Assembly (NCBI GenBank): GCA_963930655.1
Contig: OZ005605.1
Location: 5,773,501 to 5,837,500, forward strand
Direction: 5' to 3'
Length of the DNA: 64,000 bases
Origin: Myrica gale
Taxonomy: Eukaryota > Streptophyta > Magnoliopsida > Fagales > Myricaceae
The translations under genes were made by a program, and so were the position numbers. This document shows, in pieces, positions 1 through 10,745 of the stretch (positions are counted from its first letter, which is position 1; each line of letters starts with the position of its first letter). The notes below the pieces were generated by a model. That model saw nothing but the letters and a program-made list of their open reading frames with translations, searched no databases and was not told where the DNA came from.

Positions 1-316
1 GAACCTTCTGTAACTTTGGGACTTTGGAGGATCCTGTCCCCACTCCGAGTCCTAGTAGCACATGGGCGGGCCCCAAAACGTAGCAAGATCTGAGAAGGCC
101 CAGATGGGGGGAGCTCCGGAAACGGGTTCTCTCCACTCATTGTATACGCCCGATTGAATCGCAGCCGTCTGTTTCCAAGAGGCGTAAAAGTGCAATTTGG
201 TGAGGCCGGGGCCCATATTCCAACCGACAGGATAGGGAGCGAGGGTAGGTGGTTGATGCAAACAGGGAAACCAGAGAGCCAGAGGCAAGCACCGAATTGA
301 GCGGGCAGGAGAGTGT

Positions 317-323
317 TATAAAG
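317..323 (+). promoter_or_regulatory. Candidate TATA box of the SAM synthetase gene
   Basis: TATAAAG lies on the + strand about 155 bases before the leader-exon donor at 477/478. A start site near 345-355 would give a leader exon of roughly 125 bases ending in a CT-rich run, which is common in highly expressed plant genes. The start site is inferred from the motif and spacing only. Bases 1-300 otherwise show no gene I can support. Confidence 0.5.
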
Positions 324-477
324 CCACACCATATCCCGCAAAGCTCACAGACCAACGGTAAAAAAGGAAAAAGAAGCGACGAAACTGTCCCCCGCGCCTT
401 CCACTCTCTCGTTCTCTCCTCTTCTCTTTCATTTCTCGACGTCTTCAATTCCTTCTCCTACTTACACACAGCTCGAG

Positions 478-2145
478 GTCTGTATCTATCTATCAATATA
501 TAGTATGCGACATTTTCTGTTTTTTTGTCAATTACGAATTTTATATCGTTCTAGATCTATCTCCAATCTTGTATGTCATGAATTATTTTGAGTTCCGCAT
601 TTTTTTATTCATTCCTATTATTCACACGACATTCCGGTTTTCTTTTCTCTGCTTCCTCTACTTTATCTGATAACATCGGATCTTTTATTTGTGCACCAAT
701 GGGTTGTCTATTTATGTTTGCTTTATTTGAGGTGCTTTTGAAATTATTGTTTTCTTTCGTCGAACTTGGTCTTGTTAATTTCCCTCCCACTTGATCTATT
801 GTGTGATTGCTACGCTGAACTCGTTTCATTTGTTCCAATGAATGATATCCTCGAAAGTGGATTTTTCAACGGAGTAAAGAGCACACAGTTTGGGTTTATG
901 TTTCTGGTTTTATTTTCTGTCACTACACGTTAATGTTACAATTAGCCACCTTTATAATGGAAATATGGGATTGCAAGGGGAATTATACTTGCATGTCTTT
1001 ATTACCTTGTGGCTTGATTAGCCTTGTCTATGTCATTGGCCTCTCGATCTCCAAATTGACTGTTAGTTATGTTACCTGTCATGCTATTTTAGTTAAGTCC
1101 TTGTTAATTTTCGTAGAGTAATAGAATATACTTTCTATGTTGAATAGAAAAAAGTAGAAATTATTTTTAAAGAGTCATATCTTTTTGCTTTTGAGATGTA
1201 AAATTACTTTTAATTGGACTCTGCTTTTGTTAATTTGTCATTTTATAATTCATATGACTAATCTATTTAATCTTTGTTGTGATCCATTCGATAGAAAATA
1301 AGATCTTTTAACTAGCACAGCTGCCATGGGTATTGTTATTAATAACTTATACATAGTGGATTTTTTCAGTCAGGAGGTTCCGTTAGGTTGTTATCAAGAG
1401 ACATATCTTTGTTGTCTGAAAGATAGCTTTCCTCTTGAGCAACATGAAAGTAAAAGACATCTCTATTGATCCTTATCTTATTATATATTTTCCCCTTAAT
1501 TATACTTTAATAGTTGTTAATCTTATGGTAATTAATCGTTTTTGTCATTATTAATTGAATATAATGTTGTCTTGTAGCTTTTATTTCCTCAGGGCCTTTT
1601 GATTGTCTTGTAGTGAATTTATTTTGGGCCTTCTAATGCTATTCATTGAGGAACCTCGTTTAATAGGGTGCTTAGGTAACTGACTAAGTTGCTTGGGCAT
1701 CTAGCCTCTGCTGGACTTACTTTTAGCTATTCCAGATAATTGCTACGGGAATTGGTTAATCAAAATAGGATTTGTATTTGGACCAAACATTCGCCTAAGA
1801 GTTATACTCTACATAAATCATGTCACTTGGCAAGTTTAGTCCTCCTGCGGAAGATTTTGAGTACAGATACAAGTTAGGTAGTTTTTGGCATTACCGCCTA
1901 ATCTTATGTGTATGTGAAGCAAAGATGCTGGTTATGTGGTATTAATTTCAATGGTTTATCTGTTTGTTGGCCTCTTAACTAGAGTGTGGGAAAGTCTATG
2001 CATAGTGCCTTTTGTTTTTCTTCCCCCTATTCTCCTCACACATTATATGTTGTACGCTATATGTAGTTTCTTACAAGTGAAAAACGTTATTCCATCCTTT
2101 GTTATGAGGTAGAGGATCACTAACACATCTCAGCTCTTTCCTCAG
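478..2145 (+). other. Leader (5' UTR) intron of the SAM synthetase gene
   Basis: The proposed intron begins at CTCGAG|GTCTGT (donor 478) and ends at a pyrimidine-rich TTTCCTCAG| (acceptor 2145), seven bases before the ATG at 2153. It is T-rich and has no conserved reading frame. A long intron just upstream of the start codon is known in plant SAM synthetase genes and often enhances expression. The boundaries come from splice motifs and are not tested against cDNA. Confidence 0.75.
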
Positions 2146-2152
2146 CCAAGAT

Positions 2153-3325
2153 ATGGATACCTTCCTCTTCACATCTGAATCAGTTAATGAGGGCCATCCT
2201 GACAAGCTCTGCGACCAGGTCTCAGATGCCATCCTTGATGCTTGCCTAGAACAAGACCCAGAAAGCAAAGTTGCCTGCGAGACCTGTACAAAGACTAACA
2301 TGGTCATGGTCTTTGGTGAGATCACAACCAAGGCTAAAGTAGACTATGAGAAAATAGTTAGAGATACTTGCAGAGGCATTGGGTTTGTGTCACCAGATGT
2401 TGGCCTTGATGCTGACAACTGCAAGGTCCTAGTCAATATTGAGCAACAGAGCCCTGACATTGCTCAAGGAGTTCATGGCCACCTTACCAAGAAACCTGAG
2501 GAAATTGGAGCTGGTGACCAAGGCCACATGTTTGGCTATGCTACAGATGAAACGCCTGAGCTCATGCCTCTTACTCATGTTCTTGCCACCAAACTTGGTG
2601 CCAGGCTCACTGAGGTCAGAAAGAATAAAACATGCCCATGGCTTAGGCCTGATGGTAAGACTCAAGTGACTGTTGAGTATCGGAATGAGAATGGAGCCAT
2701 GGTCCCTCTCCGGGTGCACACTGTCCTCATCTCAACTCAACATGATGAGACAGTCACAAATGAGGAGATTGCCAAAGATTTAAAAGAGCATGTGATTAAA
2801 CCTGTTATCCCATCTGAGTATCTTGATGACAAGACCATTTTCCACCTCAATCCTTCAGGCCGGTTTGTCATTGGTGGACCTCATGGAGATGCAGGGCTTA
2901 CTGGCCGGAAGATCATTATCGATACCTATGGTGGGTGGGGTGCTCATGGTGGAGGTGCCTTCTCAGGGAAGGATCCAACCAAGGTGGACCGAAGTGGTGC
3001 ATATGTTGTTAGACAGGCAGCAAAGAGTGTTGTGGCTTCAGGGCTTGCTCGACGCTGTATTGTGCAGGTTTCTTATGCAATTGGTGTGCCGGAACCACTA
3101 TCAGTGTTTGTGGACACCTACAAGACAGGGAAGATTCCAGACAAAGACATATTGGCTCTCATTAAGGAGAATTTTGACTTCAGGCCAGGAATGATAGCCA
3201 TCAATCTGGACCTTAAGAGAGGAGGCAACTTCAGGTACCAGAAGACTGCTGCTTATGGTCATTTTGGCCGTGATGATCCGGATTTCACATGGGAGACTGT
3301 AAAGCTCCTCAAGCCCAAGGCTTGA
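2153..3325 (+). CDS. SAMS: S-adenosylmethionine synthetase
   Basis: The 390-residue protein makes S-adenosylmethionine from methionine and ATP, releasing phosphate and pyrophosphate. It is normally a cytosolic homo-oligomer feeding methylation, ethylene and polyamine synthesis. The sequence is full length for the family (about 390-395 aa) and is a single coding exon, as usual in plants. Visible family marks are [14 protein letters not shown] near residues 9-22, the hexapeptide GAGDQG at 119-124, [12 protein letters not shown] at 165-176, and the glycine-rich loop GGGAFSGKD at 266-274, all intact. The ATG at 2153 opens the conserved [16 protein letters not shown] start. A possible polyadenylation motif, AATAAA, lies at 3388-3393. 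The gene stands alone, and the next gene downstream is on the opposite strand. Isoform number cannot be assigned. Confidence 0.97.
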   Translation: MDTFLFTSESVNEGHPDKLCDQVSDAILDACLEQDPESKVACETCTKTNMVMVFGEITTKAKVDYEKIVRDTCRGIGFVSPDVGLDADNCKVLVNIEQQSPDIAQGVHGHLTKKPEEIGAGDQGHMFGYATDETPELMPLTHVLATKLGARLTEVRKNKTCPWLRPDGKTQVTVEYRNENGAMVPLRVHTVLISTQHDETVTNEEIAKDLKEHVIKPVIPSEYLDDKTIFHLNPSGRFVIGGPHGDAGLTGRKIIIDTYGGWGAHGGGAFSGKDPTKVDRSGAYVVRQAAKSVVASGLARRCIVQVSYAIGVPEPLSVFVDTYKTGKIPDKDILALIKENFDFRPGMIAINLDLKRGGNFRYQKTAAYGHFGRDDPDFTWETVKLLKPKA

Positions 3326-3889
3326 TTCAGCAGGCAAGTTTTGCAAATGGTTATTGTCGTAGCCATTATTACGCTTCCAGAGGAAAAAATAAAGAAGCGT
3401 CATTGCATACCTCAGGTGCTGATACATATCAAATGAGAAGTGGATATATGTTTTAAGTGGAGGTGTTAAGTGAATATAGGGATATTTAGCATTTGCTGCA
3501 TCTGTCATTATGTTCTTTTTTGGGTTCCTCTCTTTCTCCGAGTATTGCTTCTGTGACCAACCTGCACGGTTGATGTGAACCCTTATATGTCATTGGTTTT
3601 GATTGGTAAAATTTCTGTCACATTGGTTGTTTTCTATATTTGGATAAGGAGATATGTATCATATCGTTTCTTCTTTCCAGGTCGTTTTCATGAAGTTCAT
3701 AACCGGGTTTATCTGTTGTCTGTATTATCCTGTTATATATATTTTGCAATTAATGATTAGAATATCAGTTTAAAATATAATCTTCTGGCACCCAATTTAC
3801 TGCTATATTCTGAAAACGAGATTCATAGATCCTAACAGTTGTTTCGTTAATAAGTGGATATGTGCTCTACCACAGGTGGTGGTGGCTTA

Positions 3890-4485
3890 GGGCTTGTTTG
3901 GGAACGGGTCGTGGTTCTGGTTCAAGGGGTCGAGGTTTTGAAAGTTGAACCACAACCCACAACCCAGCGTTTGTTCGTGGGTTAAGGGTTATGCTGGTTT
4001 AGGCGAGTTTTTGACAAAAGCTGACAGGTCGTATAACGTACAGCACGTACTGACAACGTGAATGAAATAAAATTAAACGCTAAACATCAAGTTTCCATCC
4101 TCTCGCCACATGTTAAGATAGGGAAAAAAGAAAAAGAAAAAGAGATTTCATTCTCTCGCATCATCTTACATAGGAAAAAGAGCTTCCATTCTCTCGCTAG
4201 CCTAGCAGGTACCATAATGAAAAGTAAGTAATTGTGGTCTGACGCGTGGACCATTGTCAGCATATGATGACATTTGGATGTCAGTTGGCTGACATGCGTG
4301 ACCCTTTTCAGAGTTGCGCTGACATACGGCGGTTTGCTTTGTAAAGTTGTGATGGTTTTGAAATATTGTGCGTGTCAGGTGTGCAGTTGAGTTGAACCTG
4401 ACTTGAGCTTGGGTTTAACTCGCAGAACCCAAACCAAGACCTCGACCCCTTAAACCAGGATCAGAACCCTAAACCAAACAAGCCC
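3890..4485. mobile_element. Tourist-like (PIF/Harbinger) MITE with TTA duplication
   Basis: The element begins GGGCTTGTTTGG and ends CCAAACAAGCCC, with TTA directly duplicated at 3887-3889 and 4486-4488. The similarity continues inward: both ends share AAGGGGTCGAGGT-like sequence about 35-45 bases in, so the terminal inverted repeats are roughly 50 bases and imperfect. TTA duplications and GGG(C/T)xTGTTTGG termini are the signature of Tourist elements mobilised by PIF/Harbinger transposase. At 596 bp it has no coding capacity. It lies between the 3' ends of the SAM synthetase and thioredoxin-like genes. Confidence 0.8.
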
Positions 4486-4819
4486 TTAGAGGTTATAGGC
4501 TTTGGTAAGTGATGCCCGATAAAAGTTTGAACCTTGGCAAGCTCATTCTGCTCTGATTGTCCCCATGCCATGTGAAATCCTGAATTTAAGTGGCAGGGCT
4601 TCAGCCTGACTCGATGATGGTGCACTCCTGACGGGTATTTTCTTTTAAAAAATAATGGATATGCACTCTAAGCCTTGAGCTAAGTACACTTGCTGTCTTG
4701 CTTAGTCTAACCACATACAGAACAGTTGCATGAAATTTTCTCCATAGCTTAATACTGTTTGTAAGCCTGAGACACATCTTCAGGAGTGCAACCACTTTTT
4801 TTTTTTTTTTGCTAAATCT

Positions 4820-7800
4820 TCAGGAGTGCAACCACAATCGATCATGTAGCCGCTCGTCCCCAGCACCAAACATCTCCTCTACCTTTTCACCATCCGGTCC
4901 ATCCCGGTAAAAATGAAAGGTAGGTGTATAACGAATGTGCTGAGTAGTTTCTGGGCATTCATCGATATCTGCATATATGAAAGAAAGCTTTGGGAAGTTG
5001 TTACTCAGCTTGCAGAATGAGGGAAGGATCTGACCACAAACACGGCACCTGGAAAAGACAACGGACCAAAATTATTTCATTCTGTGGATCCTGTGACAAG
5101 ATTTAAAAAAGATCCAAAAGGAAAATAAAGCAACAGTTTTAGCAAGTGAAGCATGAGAGGATGTACAAGAATCTACGAAAAATAAGCAAAAACTAAGAGA
5201 GGCCAGTGAGACAGATGCCGATGTATACTGCAAGTGCTAATTGCTATATTAGAGCCGGCAAAAGTTATAGTGTGAGTAACCTTATTGTGTGTGAGTGGAC
5301 GGGTGAGATTAGAAGTTAAGAAATCTAATAGCTGAAAAAATGCCACGTCATTTAATGAACTCAACCCACTAACCCGACCCGTGAAACCGACCCGGTTTCA
5401 TTAAATGACGTGACATTTTTTCAACCATTAGATTTCTCAACTTCTAATCTCACCCGTCCATTCACACACTCACACGATAAAGTTACTCACACTATAACCG
5501 GCGCCGATTAGAGCCTGCTATTAGTTATTTGACCCTTCTTATCCACCATATTTAGGGCATGTTTGAGTCCCAATTAATTGGGCTCAAAATTTTAGGTTTA
5601 CTACTAAAAAATTCACCACATAATTTTTTATTATTATAATATTTATTAAAAATCTTCTCTCTCTTCACTTTTTCACCAACTCTCATAACATTTCTTTACT
5701 TTATAATATTTTCCAAACCCCAATACCCAAAATTTAGTGCTAATCGAAGTTAATCTAGTAGATACGCTATCACAGTGCTATTCTGTAAACTCTTCTAATG
5801 TCGCTAATAGATTGAAAACAGTCGTGAAAAAGCTCTAGACTTGTCCCCGTTGAACTCCATGTTGAAGTGTGATTTCCACAGGGGAGGGGTCCAGTTCCAC
5901 GTATCCCTAAACATTTGTGAAACAAAAAAACCAGTTTCCCGACAAACATGCTTCGAACTATTAAACATGCAGCTCACTGCGTGCAGTCAACATTACAACA
6001 AACACCTTGTCTTCGTCAGTGGCGGAATCAGGATTAAAATTTATGGGTGTCAAACTTTAAAGGCGAAATGACAAAAAAAAATTTCCTTCGTAATGCAAAA
6101 TATTGTCTTAGAGTTACAATGTCGAAAATTAAGGACTAAAAGCATTAAAAATATTGGAATACATGTACCGTACTATGTACTGCGACTGAGAGGTGATAAT
6201 TGAATCCTACGAGTTTGCATCTTTCTGGAAATGTTGCAAAATGACTTCGTTCTCAATAATTTTAAAAAATTCTTGCTCGATGTACATTAAGATGCAATCA
6301 TTCATCCAGTCATCTTCCATCCTATTACACAAATCACTCTTGATGATCTAATTCAAGTTAATTCCCTACTTAATTCTAAAAATTTAGAATAAATTACAGA
6401 TGATTCTGATGGTTGAGGTCTTGATGACACTAGGGGTTGTCTTTCTTACATTTTTTGGTTACTACCACAACTGGGGCCTGTCTTTTTTTCCCATTTTTCT
6501 TTTGACAAAAGGTTACTGGGGATGCATTTGTAATTTATTTTCTCTAGGTTCTATGGATTTGGAATTGAAAGATATTCGCATTCTCCAAAACAACTTCCAC
6601 ACATAAAGCAACAATTGATGACAAATCATACTCTGAATAATAAAAACAAAATTTTTAGGATAAGCAAGATTTAGTAAAAGAGTTCTTTAGATAAATATAT
6701 CCCAAAAGTGGTGAGAACTTTGGTTTGGCCTATACAAGGATCCTAAACAAACACAACATTTTTCGAGGTCTCTAATAAAAATGAAGAAACAAATCAACAT
6801 AGAGAGAAAAAAATGAAGTGATCTTGATTGTGAAAAATTAGGAGCAAAAAGTAAATAATTTTTTACTAACATAAATTTAGCAAGATGGCAGAAGTTATCC
6901 CTCAGTTGAAGAACTTGTAATCGATGCAAAACAAAAAATCATAATAACTGTATATTTGTCTCAGTTATTACGTAGCACTAGGAGCAAAATCAATGTCTAG
7001 AAAAAAAAAATTGTTTTAGGTCTGATACCTATTAAGTCTTATCGAACCTGGACTTCATGGGTATCGGACCTGGACTTCATGGGTATCGGACTTGGACTTA
7101 ATAGGTATCGAACCTAGCCAACTTATGAAGAAAAAGAAAAAAAAACACACGTATAAATTTTTTTTTGGGCAAGCCATGGGTAGTGGACGCACGAGTTCGA
7201 TACCCCTTGCATCTGCCACTGGTCTTCATACAAGATGGTTACAAACAATGGCGGAGCCAGAGTTTTCTTGTTAGGGGGGCCAGATTAATTAAATAATATT
7301 ATTAAAAATAAAATTTAAATATTATAGGACATACAAATTTTCAACAATAATTTATTATATGTTAACCTTGATTTAGAGCTAAAACAGGCACAAAAAAATA
7401 TATCTTATCAACTTTATTGTATATATACTCAAGAAAAGTATACAAAAGCATACTGATTTCCTATTACAGTCCACAAAATATATTTTATCTAGATATACTA
7501 AAAAAAGATACACAAAAGCATATTAATTTCTTATTACAGAGCAACTCAATGACTCTTTAAAGAGTCGAAATCATCTATTAACATTTATGTTCTAACAGTT
7601 CCATCAATTTCTCTCTCAATATAGAAAAGCAAAGAATTTGCAAGAAATTCATCTCCATCTTATTGCGAAGTCTTGTTTTAATGACTTTTATGGCTGAAAA
7701 AAGCTTGCTCTGTAGTAGCTGTTGAAACTGGAAGAGTTAACACAAGACGAGTCAATCTATCAATCAAATATAAAATCTTATACTTTCTTGTTTCCACCAG

Positions 7801-9195
7801 TTTTCGGCATAACTCATAAATTGTAGATAAACTTTTGAAATCAGGATCGCGTGACACATCACATTTAAAGGATTGCAATTGATATCTCAACTGGATCTTT
7901 TCTTGTTCTGTAAAATCTTCAGGGTAAAATTTGTCAACGAGTCTACAAATATCATCGATATTGAAGAAGTTAGATGCATTTTTAGCCTTAGGATCCAAGG
8001 TCTAGCTAAGAATAAAGGAGTTTTGTTGCTTTTTCACTAAACTTGTTGTTTAGTTCTTGTAATTGAGAGTCAATTGCAGCCACAAATATGTCAATTCGAT
8101 AACTATGTTCAATTGTAACATGATCTCGTTGATTATGAGACCTAACTCGACCTGATTTGTACAAAGTGTTCATATTAGGAATTTCAATATCATGTTTTTC
8201 ACAAAATGACTTCACATATAAATTTCGTAGCTCCACACGAATCACACCACAGTTTACAGTTGCACTCGGCACTTTGCAGCAATTTGGCCTTTGTAGCAGT
8301 TCTCCCTTTGCAGCAGCTCGCTTTGAGATTTTGAGTGAAAAAGAGCTAGACGCAAAATGAAAAGAGATAGCAAGGCAACGCAAAATGAAAAGAGATCAAC
8401 GAAAAATTGGATTGACATTGACGTGTGAGAAAAGTAGCGTGTGGAGGAAAGAATTACAGACAAAAAATAGTTTTTTGTCACTTAAAGCCTTCTACAATTC
8501 ACGTATTCAGTATTAAGCCGGATTTCACTAGTTTTTTGTCAATTCAAACCTTTTAAAATTGACGTGTTCAATGTTCAGCCGAATTTCACCTTTCTAGGCA
8601 CTAATCCTGTTGCAAATTTTTTCAATGCTGTGAACTCCCCTCCTTCCCTCCGCCCTGGTTACAAATACTCGCTATATCGGGGGCGTGTTCGTGCATAAAG
8701 TACTAAAGTTAAAACGAGAAAATCAAGAAAAAGGCTCACAGAACTTGTTACGCACCAGGATGCACCATAATTGACAACTGCCTGCGTTTCATTGAAAGGA
8801 GAAGATAAATAGACTGAACTGAGGTTAACCATAGCTTGCAAAAGTACATATAGCAATTAGTTTTCTTGTTTTTTTTTTCTAAGCACATATACCATTATTT
8901 AGCTCCATTTAAGTTCTTTTAGTTTTCTGAGCAACCAAACGCCGGATAAAAGACAAAGCCAAGGAAACCTCAAAAATCTATGGAAATAAATAAATAAATA
9001 ATTGCATGGAAGCTAAAAATGGATGCTTACAGGGGTTTTGGAAGACTTGAGTTCCATAAGAATGTGCCTGAGGTTTTGATCGCTGGAAGCACTCCTCAAG
9101 TTGCCGTGGCGATTCACAGGGAGATCCAAACCAGTGCCACTCAACCCCTTCTTCTCGCTGTCTTCACTGCCTCTCAAACCAGCCCCAACTTCCAT
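4820..9195 (-). CDS. Thioredoxin-like protein, plant TRX-like 3-3 type
   Basis: Three exons join in phase: 9195-9031, 8781-8756 and 5048-4820 (139 aa). The N-terminal extension contains GLDLPVNRHGNLRSASSDQ (residues 24-42). The thioredoxin fold follows, with NYGASWCRVCGQ (redox WCRVC at 64-68), FIYADIDECPET, the cis-proline segment IRYTPTFHFYRDG, and a C-terminal DRLWLHS. This matches the small plant family called thioredoxin-like 3-3, dithiol oxidoreductases of unclear substrate, with no obvious transit peptide. Exon 2 is only 26 nt, and the intron 2 donor GTGCGTAA splits the Trp codon. The segment DGPDGEK looks like a three-residue duplication of DGEK. A start at 9318 would add 41 residues; 9195 gives the usual length. 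Intron 2 (5049-8755) carries several transposons. Confidence 0.9.
5257..5506. mobile_element. Short Mutator-like MITE in thioredoxin-like intron 2
   Basis: This 250-bp palindromic element has arms reading GTTATAGTGTGAGTAAC near the left end and GTTACTCACACTATAAC near the right end. It is flanked by the direct 9-bp repeat ATTAGAGCC at 5248-5256 and 5507-5515. The arms also share TGACGTG-like and GATTAGAAGTT-like blocks, so most of it folds back. A 9-bp duplication with long inverted arms suggests Mutator-type mobilisation. No coding sequence is present. Confidence 0.75.
5555..5750. mobile_element. Decayed AT-rich Tourist-like fragment
   Basis: The left end reads TTA|GGGCATGTTTGAG at 5552-5567. 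The interior has the TTCACTTTTTCACCAA and CCAATACCCAAAATTT blocks also seen in the complete element at 39907-40104. The matching right terminus is not recognisable, so this is probably a truncated or diverged family member within intron 2 of the thioredoxin-like gene. Confidence 0.4.
6017..7221. mobile_element. Non-autonomous hAT-type element, copy 1
   Basis: The left terminus is CAGTGGCGGAATCAGG and the right terminus, read on the other strand, is CAGTGGCAGATGC. The flanks are GTCTTCGT (6009-6016) and GTCTTCAT (7222-7229), an 8-bp target duplication with one mismatch. CAGTGGCGGA termini and 8-bp duplications fit the hAT superfamily. The 1,205-bp interior has no convincing transposase frame. 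Near the right end is a 22-bp tandem repeat (7040-7117). The element sits in intron 2 of the thioredoxin-like gene. Confidence 0.7.
7040..7117. repeat. 22-bp tandem repeat, about 3.5 units
   Basis: The unit is close to TATCGGACCTGGACTTCATGGG, with copies at 7040-7061, 7062-7083 and 7084-7105 and a partial copy to 7117. The stretch GATACCTATTAAGTC at 7024-7038 is the exact reverse complement of GACTTAATAGGTATC at 7095-7109, so the array can fold back on its left flank. It lies about 100 bp inside the right end of the first hAT element, where transposase-binding subterminal repeats would be expected. Confidence 0.85.
7246..8657. mobile_element. hAT element, copy 2, carrying a transposase remnant
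   Basis: The termini are CAATGGCGGAGCCAG on the left and, read on the other strand, CAGGGCGGAGGG on the right. An exact 8-bp duplication, GTTACAAA, flanks the element at 7238-7245 and 8658-8665. The element is 1,412 bp and holds the C-terminal part of a hAT transposase on the - strand. It is only 16 bp from the end of the first hAT copy, so two related elements sit side by side in intron 2 of the thioredoxin-like gene. Confidence 0.8.
7530..8225 (-). pseudogene. hAT-family transposase remnant (TTF-type zinc-finger relative)
   Basis: Read on the - strand, the sequence gives IDSQLQELNNKFSEKATKLL, then an in-frame break near 8010. It resumes with NIDDICRLVDKFYPEDFTEQE (in part), RLVLTLPVSTATTEQAF, and after a frameshift near 7690 FSAIKVIKTRLRNKM and a C-terminal IDDFDSLK. 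This order is that of the C-terminal hAT dimerisation region of plant TTF-type zinc-finger transposases. At least one stop and one frameshift make it non-functional, and the catalytic N-terminal part is missing. Confidence 0.8.
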
Positions 9196-9604
9196 ATCCT
9201 CTTTCGAAGCTCTAGAATTGCTGCGAACGGTTCGTGACTTCGTGTGGGGTTTTGCTTTTGGTAATGGGATTAAGTGGCGAATAGACGACGTGCCAGTGTA
9301 TCTTGCCGTGTTGTTCAAAGGCTTGCCGTTTTCTTGTCAACTTATAAGTATATGCACTCCCATAGTTATCAAACGATCTCCCTTTGGGATTTAAAAAAAC
9401 GACCTCCCTTTGGGTTGACTCCACCCTTTTCCGTTGGGACTCGAGAGAAGTCCTCCGCTTAGGGTCAGTCTAAGATACAGGTAGTCTTGGAACAAGATTT
9501 TCAGTTGCTTAAAGAAGTGATGAAGAGCTATTTAAGAAGTCTAAATTTAGCTAGCTTAATTAAGCCTTCTTCCTGGACCTTGTATACACTGTCTGTCACA
9601 AATA

Positions 9605-9837
9605 ATTGGTAGTGTTCGGCTGTAGAAATTTTGGGATTGGAAATTTTGGGGTATTGGAGTTTGTGAAAAAGTAAAAATATTTTTATGATATTTTGATGAG
9701 AAAGTGAAGAGAGAAAAAATTTAAATGAATATTATAATAAAAAAGAATAATTTAATGAGGAGATAGATTATTTTTTATTTTTTTAATTAGTGTGAAAATT
9801 TTGAAGGGTGGAAATTTCCACCCCGAATACCACCAAT
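9605..9837. mobile_element. Small AT-rich MITE candidate
   Basis: The ends read GGTAGTGTTCGG (from 9608) and CCGAATACCACC (to 9834), imperfect inverted repeats followed inward by AAATTTTGGG-like and GGAAATTTCC-like sequence. The interior is AT-rich. I could not fix a clear target duplication. The rest of 9320-10745, between the thioredoxin-like gene and the 3' end of the FAD synthetase gene, shows no gene I can support. Confidence 0.5.
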
Positions 9838-10745
9838 ATTGAATGTTATAGGGGCCAATACATAATCTATTTTAAAAAATTGAACTATCCGATGTGATCG
9901 GTAATTTTTGAAAATAGATAGACACAACAACTTGACAATTAATACAAGCAACATTGAATATTGTAGGGCTTACACTTTTGTGTCTATTTTTTTTCCAAAT
10001 TATACTATCTAATTCGGACAGCAAATGAAAAGGATATTAATCCCTTATCATTACCTTCTTCTGCCATCTAGACTTAAATGTATAATAAGTTAATCACATA
10101 TTAGTTTAAGCCCCTTTGACCACCGCTTTACAGACAAAATTTCAATTGTTTCCTTCATTAAAAAGAAAACAACTATATTGCAAATGTGGCACCCTAATCG
10201 GTTGGGCAGTACCACTTGATGTTGAGATGTCCAAATCAGTTTAATCTGTCAATAAAGGAACATCAAACAATATTAATATTGTTTTGTCATTTAAGAAGAA
10301 AAATAGCAAGACCCTACAATCGACACACACAATTGTGTGCCAATTGATAGGATTGGTTGAATGTCTTGGTGACAACAGAAAGATTCTTACTGTTGCTGGA
10401 AAATAAAACTATTTTATGCGACTTGTAAAAGCTCCTACATATCCAGAAATACAAGGCAGATAGTTCACGGACCATTGAACCATGAAAAGAAACGGGAGCT
10501 CCATAGCTAACAACGCTCCTTGTTTCCTACTTCGAGCGTTTTCTCAGTATGACAACTGTACGAGCATTTCCCTTCTCGATTACAAGGGCATTGCTCAAGT
10601 TACAATGCATATATTTTTCTGTATTTTCCTCCTTGGCTCGTCTCGTTACTCTTTAGATTATTGTTCCTAAGATCTTGTCAAGAAAGCTTCCCTGGTTCCT
10701 GAAGCTTGGCAGGCAATACCCTCCAAGTCGAGCGCAATGATCAAC

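Noticed and set aside
137..503. Open frames in the SAM synthetase promoter and leader region
   Set aside because: They overlap the inferred TATA box and CT-rich leader, occur on both strands and show no similarity I recognise.
2071..3508. Minus-strand and off-frame open stretches over the SAM synthetase CDS
   Set aside because: They are shadows of the single conserved + strand frame.
5173..5364. 63-codon - strand frame in thioredoxin-like intron 2
   Set aside because: It is inside a palindromic MITE and has no similarity to known proteins.
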